DNA of 64,000 nt from Actinopolymorpha sp. NPDC004070 (GTDB lineage: Bacteria > Actinomycetota > Actinomycetes > Propionibacteriales > Actinopolymorphaceae), in NCBI RefSeq assembly GCF_040610475.1, contig NZ_JBEXMJ010000022.1:1-64000 (forward strand), in the 5' to 3' direction. Every line of letters starts with the position of its first letter. The stretch's first letter is position 1. The notes under the pieces are model-generated. The model was not told the DNA's origin. It saw only the letters and a program-made list of their open reading frames with translations, and did not search any database. Below are positions 1 through 7,876 of the stretch, piece by piece. The translations under genes and the position numbers were made by a program.

Positions 1-155
1 CGTTCCTTCGACAAGACCGATCCTCCAACACGCAAGGGCATTCTCGCGTCACGACCCGCTCACCACACCCAGCCCATCGGCGGATCCGGGCTAAGGGCGG
101 GCACCGCACTGGCACCGTCGTCAACGGCGACTTGACCCGCGCCCAGCGTTCATCA

Positions 156-3101
156 TTAGTTGTTGACGAGCACCTGGTACGCGTGGCCGTGCATGCCGAC
201 GTGGAGGAATCGGCCGGACGCGGCGATGGTGGTGGCGAAGTCACCGAAGCTGACCGGATGCCGCAGCGGCAGGCTGTTACGCACCCGGCCGGTGGCCGGA
301 TCCAGGTGGTGCAGGTGGCCCCGCGAACCCACGAACAGCCGGGGTCCGCGCAGGGACACACTGACCGGACCGGGCTCCTCGTCCCCGTCGTCGTCGAGGT
401 CGACCCACCAGCGGGCCCGGGACCAGTCGTCCGGGGCGACCGCGTACACCCGTCCGTCCATCGCCGCGACCACCGTCCCGCCCTCGGCGGACAGCGACAT
501 CGGGTGGTCACCGGCGTTGTCGGTCAGGGCGAGCAGGTGCAGCACCGCACCGGTTGTGGGATCGATGTCATAGAGCTGGCCGGCCGAGCCCGCGAGCAGC
601 CGCCGACCGTCCCACAGCACCGACACCGGCCGCGAGGGCCGTCCGCCGACCTTGGCGAGGTCGACCCGCCACCGGCTCTTCCGGTCCGCGGAGGTCAGGC
701 CGTACACGTGGCCGGGCGTGCCGGCGAACACCATCGTCCCGTCGCCGGCGAGCGTCGTCTCGTGGCCGCCGAAGCCGAGGGTGTGCTCGAGCCGGTGTCT
801 GCGCAACAGGGTCACCGACGTCGGATCGATCTCGTACACGTGGCCGGAGGATCCCGCGAGCACCCGGTGCCCGTCCCACAGCACGCTGACAGGTCCGCGG
901 TCGAACGGGTTCGGTCCGTGCACCGACAACACCCACTGTGGGGTCAGGTCGGTCAGCGACAGGCCGTGCAGACGGCCGTGGACGCCGACGAACAGGGTGA
1001 TGCCGTCGGTGGCCAGCCGCGTGTCGTGGCTGCCGACGAGTCCGACGTCCACGACGCGGCGGGTGGCCAGAACGCTTCCCTTGGTGGGTTCGATCTCGTA
1101 CGCGTGGCCGTTCGCGGCGGCGAACAGCCGGCCGCCGCTCTCGAGGACGTCCACCGGACGGTCGTCGGCGCCGTGGAGCTCCTGTGCCCACACCTCCGCG
1201 AGGTCCTGGTCCTGGGAGACCACGCCCAGCCGGGGAGAGAACACCCGGACCAGAACGTCCTGCAGGGCCGGCAGGAACGCCGAGAAGATGTTGTCCTGGA
1301 AGAACTCCCGCCGGCCGGTGTTCCACGCTGCCACCGGCTCCAGGTCGCCCGCCTCGGTGCGCACCATGGTGGGGAAGCGCCGGCGGATCTCCTCCGCGCC
1401 GAACGACATCTCGCCGGTGCGCACGATCTCCTCCACCGCGGCCTGGGACAGCTGGGCGGCGGTACTGGTCTGGCGGACGCCTTCGGCTCCGCCGTTGCCG
1501 CTCAGCAACGTGGCGTCGCCCCACACCTCGTACGGCTCCTGGTGCGCCTGCGAGGCGACCCACAGGGAGTGGCTGTTGTAGTAGTCGTGCGCCATCGCGC
1601 ACGACAGTTGCGCGGCGTCGTTGGCCAGGAAGCGGAGGTACTTCTGGTAGATGGCATGGCTGTCCTGCGACGGATCGAGGACGAGGCCGCTGGCCCGCAT
1701 CCGCTCCTCGGCGGTGGCCAGCTCCTGTGAGGTCTGCGGATCGTTGCACGGCCCGGCGTAGTTGTCGTCGTACAGCTGGAAGCCGGCAAGTCCGGGTTGA
1801 CGGTCCGCCGTCATGGCCGTGATGACGTCCAGATCTGCCACGGGCACGAGGTCCTGGCCCGCGGCCCACTCCACGAACCACTGCATGATCAACGTCTTGT
1901 TGACAAGGTGGCCCGCGGCGAAGGAGTCCTGGAGGAAGTGGTCGGCGTAACCGGCGAAGGTCCACGCCCGTCGGGCCAGTTCGGCGTCACCGGTCGCGTG
2001 CGCCTGCTTCGCCAGGTCGCGCGCGATGAGGTGGGAGGACTCCCAGCGATACCAGGAGAACGGCGCGAAGTGGCAGGCGTTGCGGGCCAGCAGCCCGCGG
2101 AAGTGGTCCTCGCGAAGCACACCCAGGTCGCGGGTCAGCTCGTCGAGCTCGTCCCACTTCACCAGCCTGGTGACCATCTCGAAGTCGTACGGCGGTGAGG
2201 CCGACCGGGCGAAGAACGCCCGCGGATCCGAGCCGCTGCGCAACCGGCTGAGGTTGTTGTAGCCCTCCTGGCGGATCGTCTGGAGGATGGGCAGCAGGTG
2301 CCCCTCGTCCAGGGACTCCAGGGCGGGGGCGTTGGCCAGGTAGTCGGGAAGCGCGTTCACTTCTCCGTACGTCGCGAGCACGCGGTCCGGGCCGAGTCGC
2401 AGCGTCCGGATCCACGGGCACACCTTCCGGACCTGCTCCTCGGTGACCGCGTCCGGATCGTGCCGCCACAGTTCGCACAGGCGGATCTGCCGGTCGAGGA
2501 TCTCCTGCCTGCGTCCGCCGGTGACCGCGGCCCCAGCTCGCAGGGGCGAGATCGCCACCAGGTCGTCGGTGGCGACGTCGCCGAGCATCCGGTGCTCGAA
2601 GGAGACGTGCCGCTGGATGACCCGCGTCAGGCCCGGGCATACGACCGTCGGCTCGGCGAACGCATCTCTGTGCGAACCGTCTGCTCGCCGCCCGGCCACG
2701 AGCAGGTCCGCGCACCGGTCGGCGTCCTGCTCAGCCGTGGGGGCCAACGGCACCCCGGGCTGCGCGGCGCGTGCCTGCTGGACGACGTGAGCGGCCTCGT
2801 GCGCCAGCAACCGGAAGCCGGCCGCGGTGTCGGGCCGGTAGGCGCCCGTACGGAAGAAGACGTGGCTGCCGCAGGTGAACGCGTCCGCCCCCAGCAGCCT
2901 GGCGTAGCGGTCCGCCGCGGCACCGGTGTGGATCCGCACCGCCGACAGGTCGGCACCCAGGCCCTGTCCCAGACGTTCCAGCAGGGCGGCCGGCAGGTGC
3001 CGGCCGCCCTGGGGGCTGCTCTTCGAACAACTCTCGTCGAGCAGTGGCAACGGTGTGGCGAGACGTTCCATCGAAGGTCCCAGGGTGTGATCGCGACGCA
3101 T
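156..3101 (-). CDS. DUF4157 (eCIS core) domain protein with helical metal-site-like middle and C-terminal beta-propeller
   Basis: A 981-residue protein with three parts. Residues about 35-110 match the DUF4157/eCIS-core pattern, with the HEAAH zinc-protease-like motif at 101-105 followed by VVQQ, and a VIQR motif near 161. The helical middle contains ADHFLQDSFAAGH near 386-398, which resembles the histidine/aspartate metal sites of zinc phospholipase C or P1-nuclease folds (inference). From about residue 650 to the end, short repeats alternate between GHVYEIDPT-like and GHVYGLxxxDxxxxW-like blades, about eight in all, as in PQQ-type propellers. There is no signal peptide. DUF4157 proteins often accompany contractile injection systems as cargo, but no injection-system gene lies here. 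ATG at 3101 is used; ATG at 3071 is an alternative. The exact function is unknown. Confidence 0.85.
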   Translation of the reverse strand: MRRDHTLGPSMERLATPLPLLDESCSKSSPQGGRHLPAALLERLGQGLGADLSAVRIHTGAAADRYARLLGADAFTCGSHVFFRTGAYRPDTAAGFRLLAHEAAHVVQQARAAQPGVPLAPTAEQDADRCADLLVAGRRADGSHRDAFAEPTVVCPGLTRVIQRHVSFEHRMLGDVATDDLVAISPLRAGAAVTGGRRQEILDRQIRLCELWRHDPDAVTEEQVRKVCPWIRTLRLGPDRVLATYGEVNALPDYLANAPALESLDEGHLLPILQTIRQEGYNNLSRLRSGSDPRAFFARSASPPYDFEMVTRLVKWDELDELTRDLGVLREDHFRGLLARNACHFAPFSWYRWESSHLIARDLAKQAHATGDAELARRAWTFAGYADHFLQDSFAAGHLVNKTLIMQWFVEWAAGQDLVPVADLDVITAMTADRQPGLAGFQLYDDNYAGPCNDPQTSQELATAEERMRASGLVLDPSQDSHAIYQKYLRFLANDAAQLSCAMAHDYYNSHSLWVASQAHQEPYEVWGDATLLSGNGGAEGVRQTSTAAQLSQAAVEEIVRTGEMSFGAEEIRRRFPTMVRTEAGDLEPVAAWNTGRREFFQDNIFSAFLPALQDVLVRVFSPRLGVVSQDQDLAEVWAQELHGADDRPVDVLESGGRLFAAANGHAYEIEPTKGSVLATRRVVDVGLVGSHDTRLATDGITLFVGVHGRLHGLSLTDLTPQWVLSVHGPNPFDRGPVSVLWDGHRVLAGSSGHVYEIDPTSVTLLRRHRLEHTLGFGGHETTLAGDGTMVFAGTPGHVYGLTSADRKSRWRVDLAKVGGRPSRPVSVLWDGRRLLAGSAGQLYDIDPTTGAVLHLLALTDNAGDHPMSLSAEGGTVVAAMDGRVYAVAPDDWSRARWWVDLDDDGDEEPGPVSVSLRGPRLFVGSRGHLHHLDPATGRVRNSLPLRHPVSFGDFATTIAASGRFLHVGMHGHAYQVLVNN

Positions 3102-3202
3102 CGTCTCTCACGGTAGCGCCGCGCCCGCCCTTACGCGCGCTTGTTGACCACTGCGGTTGTCCGGCGGTTCGTTCGCCAACCGAGTCGGCGTCCGAGCCGG
3201 GC

Positions 3203-4051
3203 TCAGTTCACGATGTTGTCGTAGCGGTACGGCAGGTAGGTGCCTCGCGAGTCCTGGATCGGCCAGTCGTAGACGCTCTTGTGCGGACGGTCCGGGTTGC
3301 CGCTGTGCTCGTACACCGTGAAGCTCGAGTGGGACGTGTCGTTCCACTTCACGAAGATCATCACGTGGCCACCGGCACCGCCGGTGGCAGGACCCATGAT
3401 TCCGAGCAGGTCGCCCGGCTTGAGGTCGTCCTTGTTGCTCAGCACGTGGGCGACGTCGGGCAGGTCGATGGTGCTCCGGCCGGGGGCGTCCAGGTGCAGG
3501 GCCATCGAGGCGTAGCCGGAGCAGTCGGTGCGGTACTCGACGCCGCCGGGCCCGGCCGCGCTGCCGTTCATGTTGTAGCTGATCGACGGGTCGGTGAGCC
3601 AGGTGCGCGCCCTCGCCAGCACCTCGGTGCGGCTGATCTTGCCGTCGACGACCGACTTCGGCGCCGGCTTGGCCTTGTGCGTGACGGCCTTGCGCCTCAC
3701 GACCGACTTCCTCGTGACGACCTTCCTGACCTCGGCCTTCTTCGTCTTCGCCGGCGACGGCTTGGCCTTGGGCTTGGGCTGGGTCTTGGTCTTGTGCTTG
3801 GTCACCTTGGGCGTGGCCTTGGGAGTGGCGGCCTTCGTCGCCGTCCTGGTGGGTGTCGGCCGGGCGGTGGTGGTCCGGACCTTCGGCGTCTTGGCGGGTG
3901 CGGTCGCGGCCAGGTCGGCCGAGGCGTTCTTGGGTGGCGTGCCGTCGGACCGCACCGCGCCGACGGCGGCGGTGCCACCGACCGCGACCAAAGCGACGGC
4001 CAGCGCAGTCAGAAGATATCGAAAGGCGCCGAGCCGCTGAAAGAAATTCAA
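3203..4051 (-). CDS. Secreted NlpC/P60-type cell-wall peptidase
   Basis: A 282-residue exported protein. Residues 12-33 form a hydrophobic signal or anchor, and 45-135 are a very K/T/P/A-rich linker probably lying in or along the wall. Residues 138-282 are the catalytic domain, with TDCSGY holding the likely nucleophile Cys177 and GGHVMIF supplying His229; His249 may complete the site. Such enzymes cut peptide stems of peptidoglycan. The start is TTG at 4051, supported by AGAAGGGG five to seven bases upstream; no in-frame ATG precedes the signal sequence. That ribosome-binding site is one arm of a perfect hairpin (see the entry at 4056). The gene stands alone on the minus strand. The family is clear, but the exact bond cleaved is not. 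Confidence 0.88.
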   Translation of the reverse strand: MNFFQRLGAFRYLLTALAVALVAVGGTAAVGAVRSDGTPPKNASADLAATAPAKTPKVRTTTARPTPTRTATKAATPKATPKVTKHKTKTQPKPKAKPSPAKTKKAEVRKVVTRKSVVRRKAVTHKAKPAPKSVVDGKISRTEVLARARTWLTDPSISYNMNGSAAGPGGVEYRTDCSGYASMALHLDAPGRSTIDLPDVAHVLSNKDDLKPGDLLGIMGPATGGAGGHVMIFVKWNDTSHSSFTVYEHSGNPDRPHKSVYDWPIQDSRGTYLPYRYDNIVN

Positions 4052-4055
4052 GGAA

Positions 4056-4085
4056 CTACCCCTTCTCTTGCCGCAGAAGGGGTAG
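4056..4085 (-). promoter_or_regulatory. Hairpin sequestering the RBS of the NlpC/P60 gene
   Basis: A perfect 11-bp inverted repeat: CTACCCCTTCT at 4056-4066 and AGAAGGGGTAG at 4075-4085, with an 8-base loop. In the minus-strand transcript the arm nearest the TTG start carries the purine-rich Shine-Dalgarno sequence, so a folded leader would hide it. This is seen directly; control of translation is inferred. The leader upstream (to about 4200) may contain more structure, but I could not match it to a known riboswitch by eye. Confidence 0.6.
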
Positions 4086-4401
4086 AGGTTTGCATACGGA
4101 CGTAACGCCTCATTCGGCTAGGGCCGAGCCGACAGGGCAGAAGTGGTACTCTCCCGCACCATCATGATCCACTAATGACGGAATGGATGGCAAAGACCTA
4201 TTTCGGCCAGTATTGTGAGCTGCTTGTTGCGGCAATTCACTCTTTATCGATGTGGCCTATCCCACATTACTCGGCCGGAACCGGGCACCAACTTCGCAGT
4301 ACCGATAAATATACAACTCAGCCGATTGGCAACCAGGCGGGAGTTATGTCGGTTTTTGCCGTCCGTGAATGCCCGAGTCCGCCGGGTAGCCCGGACCTCG
4401 T
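4086..4401. other. Intergenic region upstream of the NlpC/P60 gene, AT-richer than its surroundings
   Basis: About 316 bases with no convincing gene. The stretch from about 4150 to 4350 is visibly richer in A and T than the flanking coding DNA. It must hold the promoter and 5' leader of the minus-strand NlpC/P60 gene, because the neighbouring sulfatase ends at 4402 on the same strand. Short open frames here lack ribosome-binding sites and family resemblance. Confidence 0.5.
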
Positions 4402-5892
4402 TCACGACTCCCGGCGGCTGACGGTGAACGGTGCCAGGTGGTTGTGTGGCGCGCGTCGTGGCTCGTACGCCGCGCGAGGCAGGTCGTCCACCACGCGGGT
4501 CGACCACCACAGCAGCTGCTCGGTCAGTGCCGCCCGGACCTCGGCCACCTCCGGATCGCGCCACCGGTTGGTCAGCTCCATCGGGTCCTCGGCCAGGTCG
4601 TAGAGCTCGCCGCGGCCGGTCACGTCGTAGACGAGCTTCCACCGGCCCTGCCGGACCATGCGGGAGGTGCCGCTCTGGGTGACGCTGTTGAGCTCGTCGT
4701 ACTGCCTTCCCTCGTAGGGAAAGTGCAGCGGCGGCCGCTGGCCGGCGTCATAGGGGATCCCGCCGTAGCCGCGTTCGGCGTAGACGCTTGCGAACTCCTC
4801 GGCCGGGTAGTCGCCGCCGGTCAGCGCCGGCCACAGGCTGCGGCCCTGCACGCCGTACGGGATGTCCGCCCCGACCGCTTCGCACAGCGTGGGGAACAGG
4901 TCGGCCAGGGAGACGTGATCGACGGCGTTGTCCGAGGCGACCACGCCGGGCCCGGACAGCACGAACGGGATCCGCATCAGCACCTCCGGCATGCCGGCGC
5001 CCTTGCGCTGCAGACCGTAGTCGCCGACATAGTCTCCGTGATCGGCGACGAAGACGACGAGGGTGTTGTCAAGAACGCCTTGGCGCTGGAGATGACCGAG
5101 CAGCCGGCGGATCTGGTCGTCTATCAGGCGCAGCATGCCGCAGTAGGTGGCGCGGTAGCGGCGCCACAGTCGGTCGTAACCCGGCCGCTTCTCCTCCAGC
5201 AGGTCGGCGAGCCACCTCCACGCACCGCCCTTGGCGCGCGCCGCCTCGGGACCGCAGGCACGGTCGGGCACGTCCTCTTCGGGGAACATCGAGAAGTACG
5301 GCTCGGGCGCCTGGTAGGGGTTGTGCGGCTCTGGGAAGGAAACCCAACCGAAGAAGGGCCGGTCCGGATCGCGCCGGTCCAGCGCCTCGATCGCGTCGGA
5401 GACGATGCGGTACGGATACTGGCACTCCAGCGGGAACGCCGTGGGTTCGACGGTGGGACCGTGGTCGATGGATCGCAACCAGGCCGAGAAGTCCCGCTGC
5501 TCGTCGGTGGAGTCCGGACCGCGCTCGTGCCAGTACGGTCCCGCGAAGGAGTCGAAGTCGCCCTCGCCGCGGTACATGTGGGTCTTGCCGGCGAAGTGCA
5601 GCGAGTAGCCCGAGGCCGCGAGCACGTCCAGCAGGTCCTCACTGCGAAGTACCTCTTTGGTGGCGCTGTTCTGGCGTACGCGGTGGGCGGAGGGGAAGCG
5701 GCCGGTCAGCAGGCTGGTGCGCGCCGGCACACACGCCGGCGCCGTCGTGTAGGCGTTGCGAAAGCGTGTCCCGGACGCGGCCACCGAGTCCAGGAACGGC
5801 ATGGTGTCCAGCCCGAATCCCTCGCCGGCGGTGAAGCCGGCCCGGTGCTGGTCGGTCATCACCAGCAGGATGTTCGGCCCTGGCGCGCTCAC
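4402..5892 (-). CDS. Type I sulfatase (formylglycine-dependent)
   Basis: A 496-residue alkaline-phosphatase-superfamily sulfatase that would hydrolyse a sulfate ester. The start has the metal-binding PNILLVMTDQH, and CVPARTSLLTGR at about 54-65 is the C-x-P-x-R sulfatase signature in which the Cys becomes formylglycine. VADHGDYVGDYG further on fits the second metal region. No signal peptide is visible, so it probably acts on imported oligosaccharides. The GTG start overlaps the stop of the upstream GH2 gene by four bases (GTGA), implying translational coupling in a sulfatase-GH2-sulfatase operon. The natural substrate cannot be read from sequence; choline-sulfatase-like or glycan sulfatases are both possible. 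No maturase (FGE or anSME) gene is in the window. Confidence 0.9.
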   Translation of the reverse strand: MSAPGPNILLVMTDQHRAGFTAGEGFGLDTMPFLDSVAASGTRFRNAYTTAPACVPARTSLLTGRFPSAHRVRQNSATKEVLRSEDLLDVLAASGYSLHFAGKTHMYRGEGDFDSFAGPYWHERGPDSTDEQRDFSAWLRSIDHGPTVEPTAFPLECQYPYRIVSDAIEALDRRDPDRPFFGWVSFPEPHNPYQAPEPYFSMFPEEDVPDRACGPEAARAKGGAWRWLADLLEEKRPGYDRLWRRYRATYCGMLRLIDDQIRRLLGHLQRQGVLDNTLVVFVADHGDYVGDYGLQRKGAGMPEVLMRIPFVLSGPGVVASDNAVDHVSLADLFPTLCEAVGADIPYGVQGRSLWPALTGGDYPAEEFASVYAERGYGGIPYDAGQRPPLHFPYEGRQYDELNSVTQSGTSRMVRQGRWKLVYDVTGRGELYDLAEDPMELTNRWRDPEVAEVRAALTEQLLWWSTRVVDDLPRAAYEPRRAPHNHLAPFTVSRRES

Positions 5893-7823
5893 CGTGCCGC
5901 CTCCTTCCCGGATCGGCCCGGCCGGCGCCGCTGCGCCTGCCGGGCGGCCAGGCGGTAGGCGTCGATCTCCTCCGCCGGGATCGCGCGGCTGGGGCCGCTC
6001 ACGATCTCACGGACCTGCTCGACCGGCAGCTTCGGCGTGCGGTCCTCAGTGAGCAGGCCGTTGCGCTCCTGCTGGGTGTCGGTCAACTGGGTGTAGCAGA
6101 ACCCGGCCAACTCGGGGGAGTCCAGAATGGCGCCGACCAGCTCGCCGAACCGGTCCCGAAGGGCCTCGGGGGAGTCGACCGTGCTGTAGCCGAACCACTT
6201 GTCCTCGCCCTCGGGCAGGTAGGACAGGCCGCCGAACTCGGTGAGCACGACCGGCTGGCCCTCGCGCACGGGGTCGGTGAGCAGCACCTTGCGGCGGCCG
6301 GGCCCCGGGCCGTACAACGTCCGGTCGAGCGACTCCGGGCTGCCGTACCTCTCGTCGATGCTGGCGCCCCGAGGCGTGTAGTCGTGCACACCCCAGATGT
6401 CGCTGTCGGTGTGTTCCCAGCCGTCGTTGGAGATCACCGGACGGGTGGGGTCGATCGCCCTGGTCAGGTGGTAGAGCGCGGTGGCGAAGCTGCGCTGCTG
6501 TGCGGAGGTGGCGATGTGGGGTACGCCCCAGCTCTCGTTCAGCGGCACCCAGCAGACGACGCAGGGATGGCTGCGGTCCCGGCGTACGACCTCGGTCCAT
6601 TCCCGGGTAAGCCGGTCGACCGCCCGGGTGGAGAACTCGAAGGCGTTGGCCATCTCACCCCACACCAGCAGGCCGAGGCGGTCGCACCAGTAGAGGAAAC
6701 GGGGATCCTCGATCTTCTGGTGGATGCGGGCGCCGGTGAAGCCGAGCTCCTTGATCAGCTCGACCTCGCGGCGCAACGCGTCCGCGTCTGGTGCGGCGAG
6801 GTGAGACTGCGGCCAGAAGCCCTGTTCGAGCACCATCCGCAGGTAGTACGGCCGGCCGTTGAGCAGGAAGAGCCCGTCCCGGAAGCCGACGCTGCGCAGA
6901 CCGAGGTAGCTGGACACCTCGTCGCCCGGTTGGTCGCGTCCGTCGCGTTGGCCGTGTCGATCTCCGCCACGCAGTGCCAACGTGGCGTCGACGAGGATCG
7001 GCGACTCCGGCGACCACAGCAGCCGGCCGGCCCGGCCGCCGAGCAGGTCGGGAACTGTGAGGACGACTCGGGACGTCTGCTCGCCCACTCGGACCGTCTG
7101 CCGAGCGAGGAGGTCGCCGGCGAGGTCCAGCCGGACGTCGAGCTCGACCGGTGAGACCGGTGTCCTGCTGAGCGTCAACTCCAGTTGGACAGTGCCTGCC
7201 TCGAGGTCGGTCGCCCACGCCAGGTCGGCGACGTGGAGGGCAGAGACGGTCTCCAGCCAGACCGGCTGCCAGATCCCGGTGGTCCGGTCGTAGAAGATCC
7301 CCTCCGGCCCCAGCGACCGGCACTGCTTGCCGCGCGGCTGGCTCGCGTCGGTGGGCTGGTCCTCGGCCCGGACGACGACGGTCTGCTCACCGCCTTCCCG
7401 CAGTGCCTCGGTGATGTCGAACGTGAACGGCGTGTGCCCGCCCTCGTGGCCCCCGACCCGGAGGCCGTTTACCCACACCGTGGTGGAGTAGTCGACGGCG
7501 CCGAAGTGAAGCAGGACGCGGTTTCCGTCTGTGGGCAGGTCCGCCGTGAACGTCCGCTCGTACCACACCACCGGGTGGAAGCCCGGGTCGTGCACCTCCG
7601 ACAGCTTCGACTCCGGCGGGTACGGAACGCGGATCGCACGGTCGAACACCTCCGCCGACGCGGGCTCGAACCACCGCTCGCCCAGCCCGGCGTCGCCGTC
7701 GTCGAAGGCGAAGCGCCAGACGCCGCAGAGGTCGGTCCACGTCTCGCGACGGAACTGGGGGCGGGGATGCGCGGACGGGTCGGCGGACGAGCGGGCGGGC
7801 GGATCGGTCGTCGGGTCGGTCAC
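5889..7823 (-). CDS. Glycoside hydrolase family 2 protein (beta-galactosidase/glucuronidase type)
   Basis: A 644-residue GH2 enzyme with the usual order: sugar-binding jelly roll (WYERTF, VDYSTTVWVNG), immunoglobulin-like domain, then TIM barrel. The acid/base glutamate is in PLNESWG (about residue 430) and the nucleophile glutamate in VLTEFGG (about 529). It would remove a non-reducing beta-linked sugar or uronic acid. No signal peptide is seen. The start chosen is GTG at 7823, preceded by AAGGA at a 5-base spacing; the frame stays open upstream into the sulfatase gene, but that part is not GH2-like. It lies 53 bases after one sulfatase and overlaps the next by four, so the three enzymes probably act in sequence on a sulfated oligosaccharide. 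Confidence 0.9.
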   Translation of the reverse strand: MTDPTTDPPARSSADPSAHPRPQFRRETWTDLCGVWRFAFDDGDAGLGERWFEPASAEVFDRAIRVPYPPESKLSEVHDPGFHPVVWYERTFTADLPTDGNRVLLHFGAVDYSTTVWVNGLRVGGHEGGHTPFTFDITEALREGGEQTVVVRAEDQPTDASQPRGKQCRSLGPEGIFYDRTTGIWQPVWLETVSALHVADLAWATDLEAGTVQLELTLSRTPVSPVELDVRLDLAGDLLARQTVRVGEQTSRVVLTVPDLLGGRAGRLLWSPESPILVDATLALRGGDRHGQRDGRDQPGDEVSSYLGLRSVGFRDGLFLLNGRPYYLRMVLEQGFWPQSHLAAPDADALRREVELIKELGFTGARIHQKIEDPRFLYWCDRLGLLVWGEMANAFEFSTRAVDRLTREWTEVVRRDRSHPCVVCWVPLNESWGVPHIATSAQQRSFATALYHLTRAIDPTRPVISNDGWEHTDSDIWGVHDYTPRGASIDERYGSPESLDRTLYGPGPGRRKVLLTDPVREGQPVVLTEFGGLSYLPEGEDKWFGYSTVDSPEALRDRFGELVGAILDSPELAGFCYTQLTDTQQERNGLLTEDRTPKLPVEQVREIVSGPSRAIPAEEIDAYRLAARQAQRRRPGRSGKEAAR

Positions 7824-7876
7824 GGAGGTCCTTTCGGTGTCACACGTTTCGGGGGCGGGCGCCTGTCTCCCTCGGC

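Noticed and set aside
132..1730. Long plus-strand open frames opposite the DUF4157 gene
   Set aside because: They are antisense shadows in high-GC DNA: low-complexity, rich in R, G, H and V, with no domain resemblance. The minus-strand frame has clear domains.
4052..4250. c-di-AMP (ydaO) or glycine riboswitch before the NlpC/P60 gene
   Set aside because: Pieces such as GGGAGAG and GCCGAA are present, but the order and conserved core of either class could not be matched by eye. Only the RBS hairpin is claimed.
4175..4603. 142-codon plus-strand frame over the gap before the sulfatase
   Set aside because: It runs antisense into the sulfatase gene and has no family resemblance; the first 70 residues have no ribosome-binding site.
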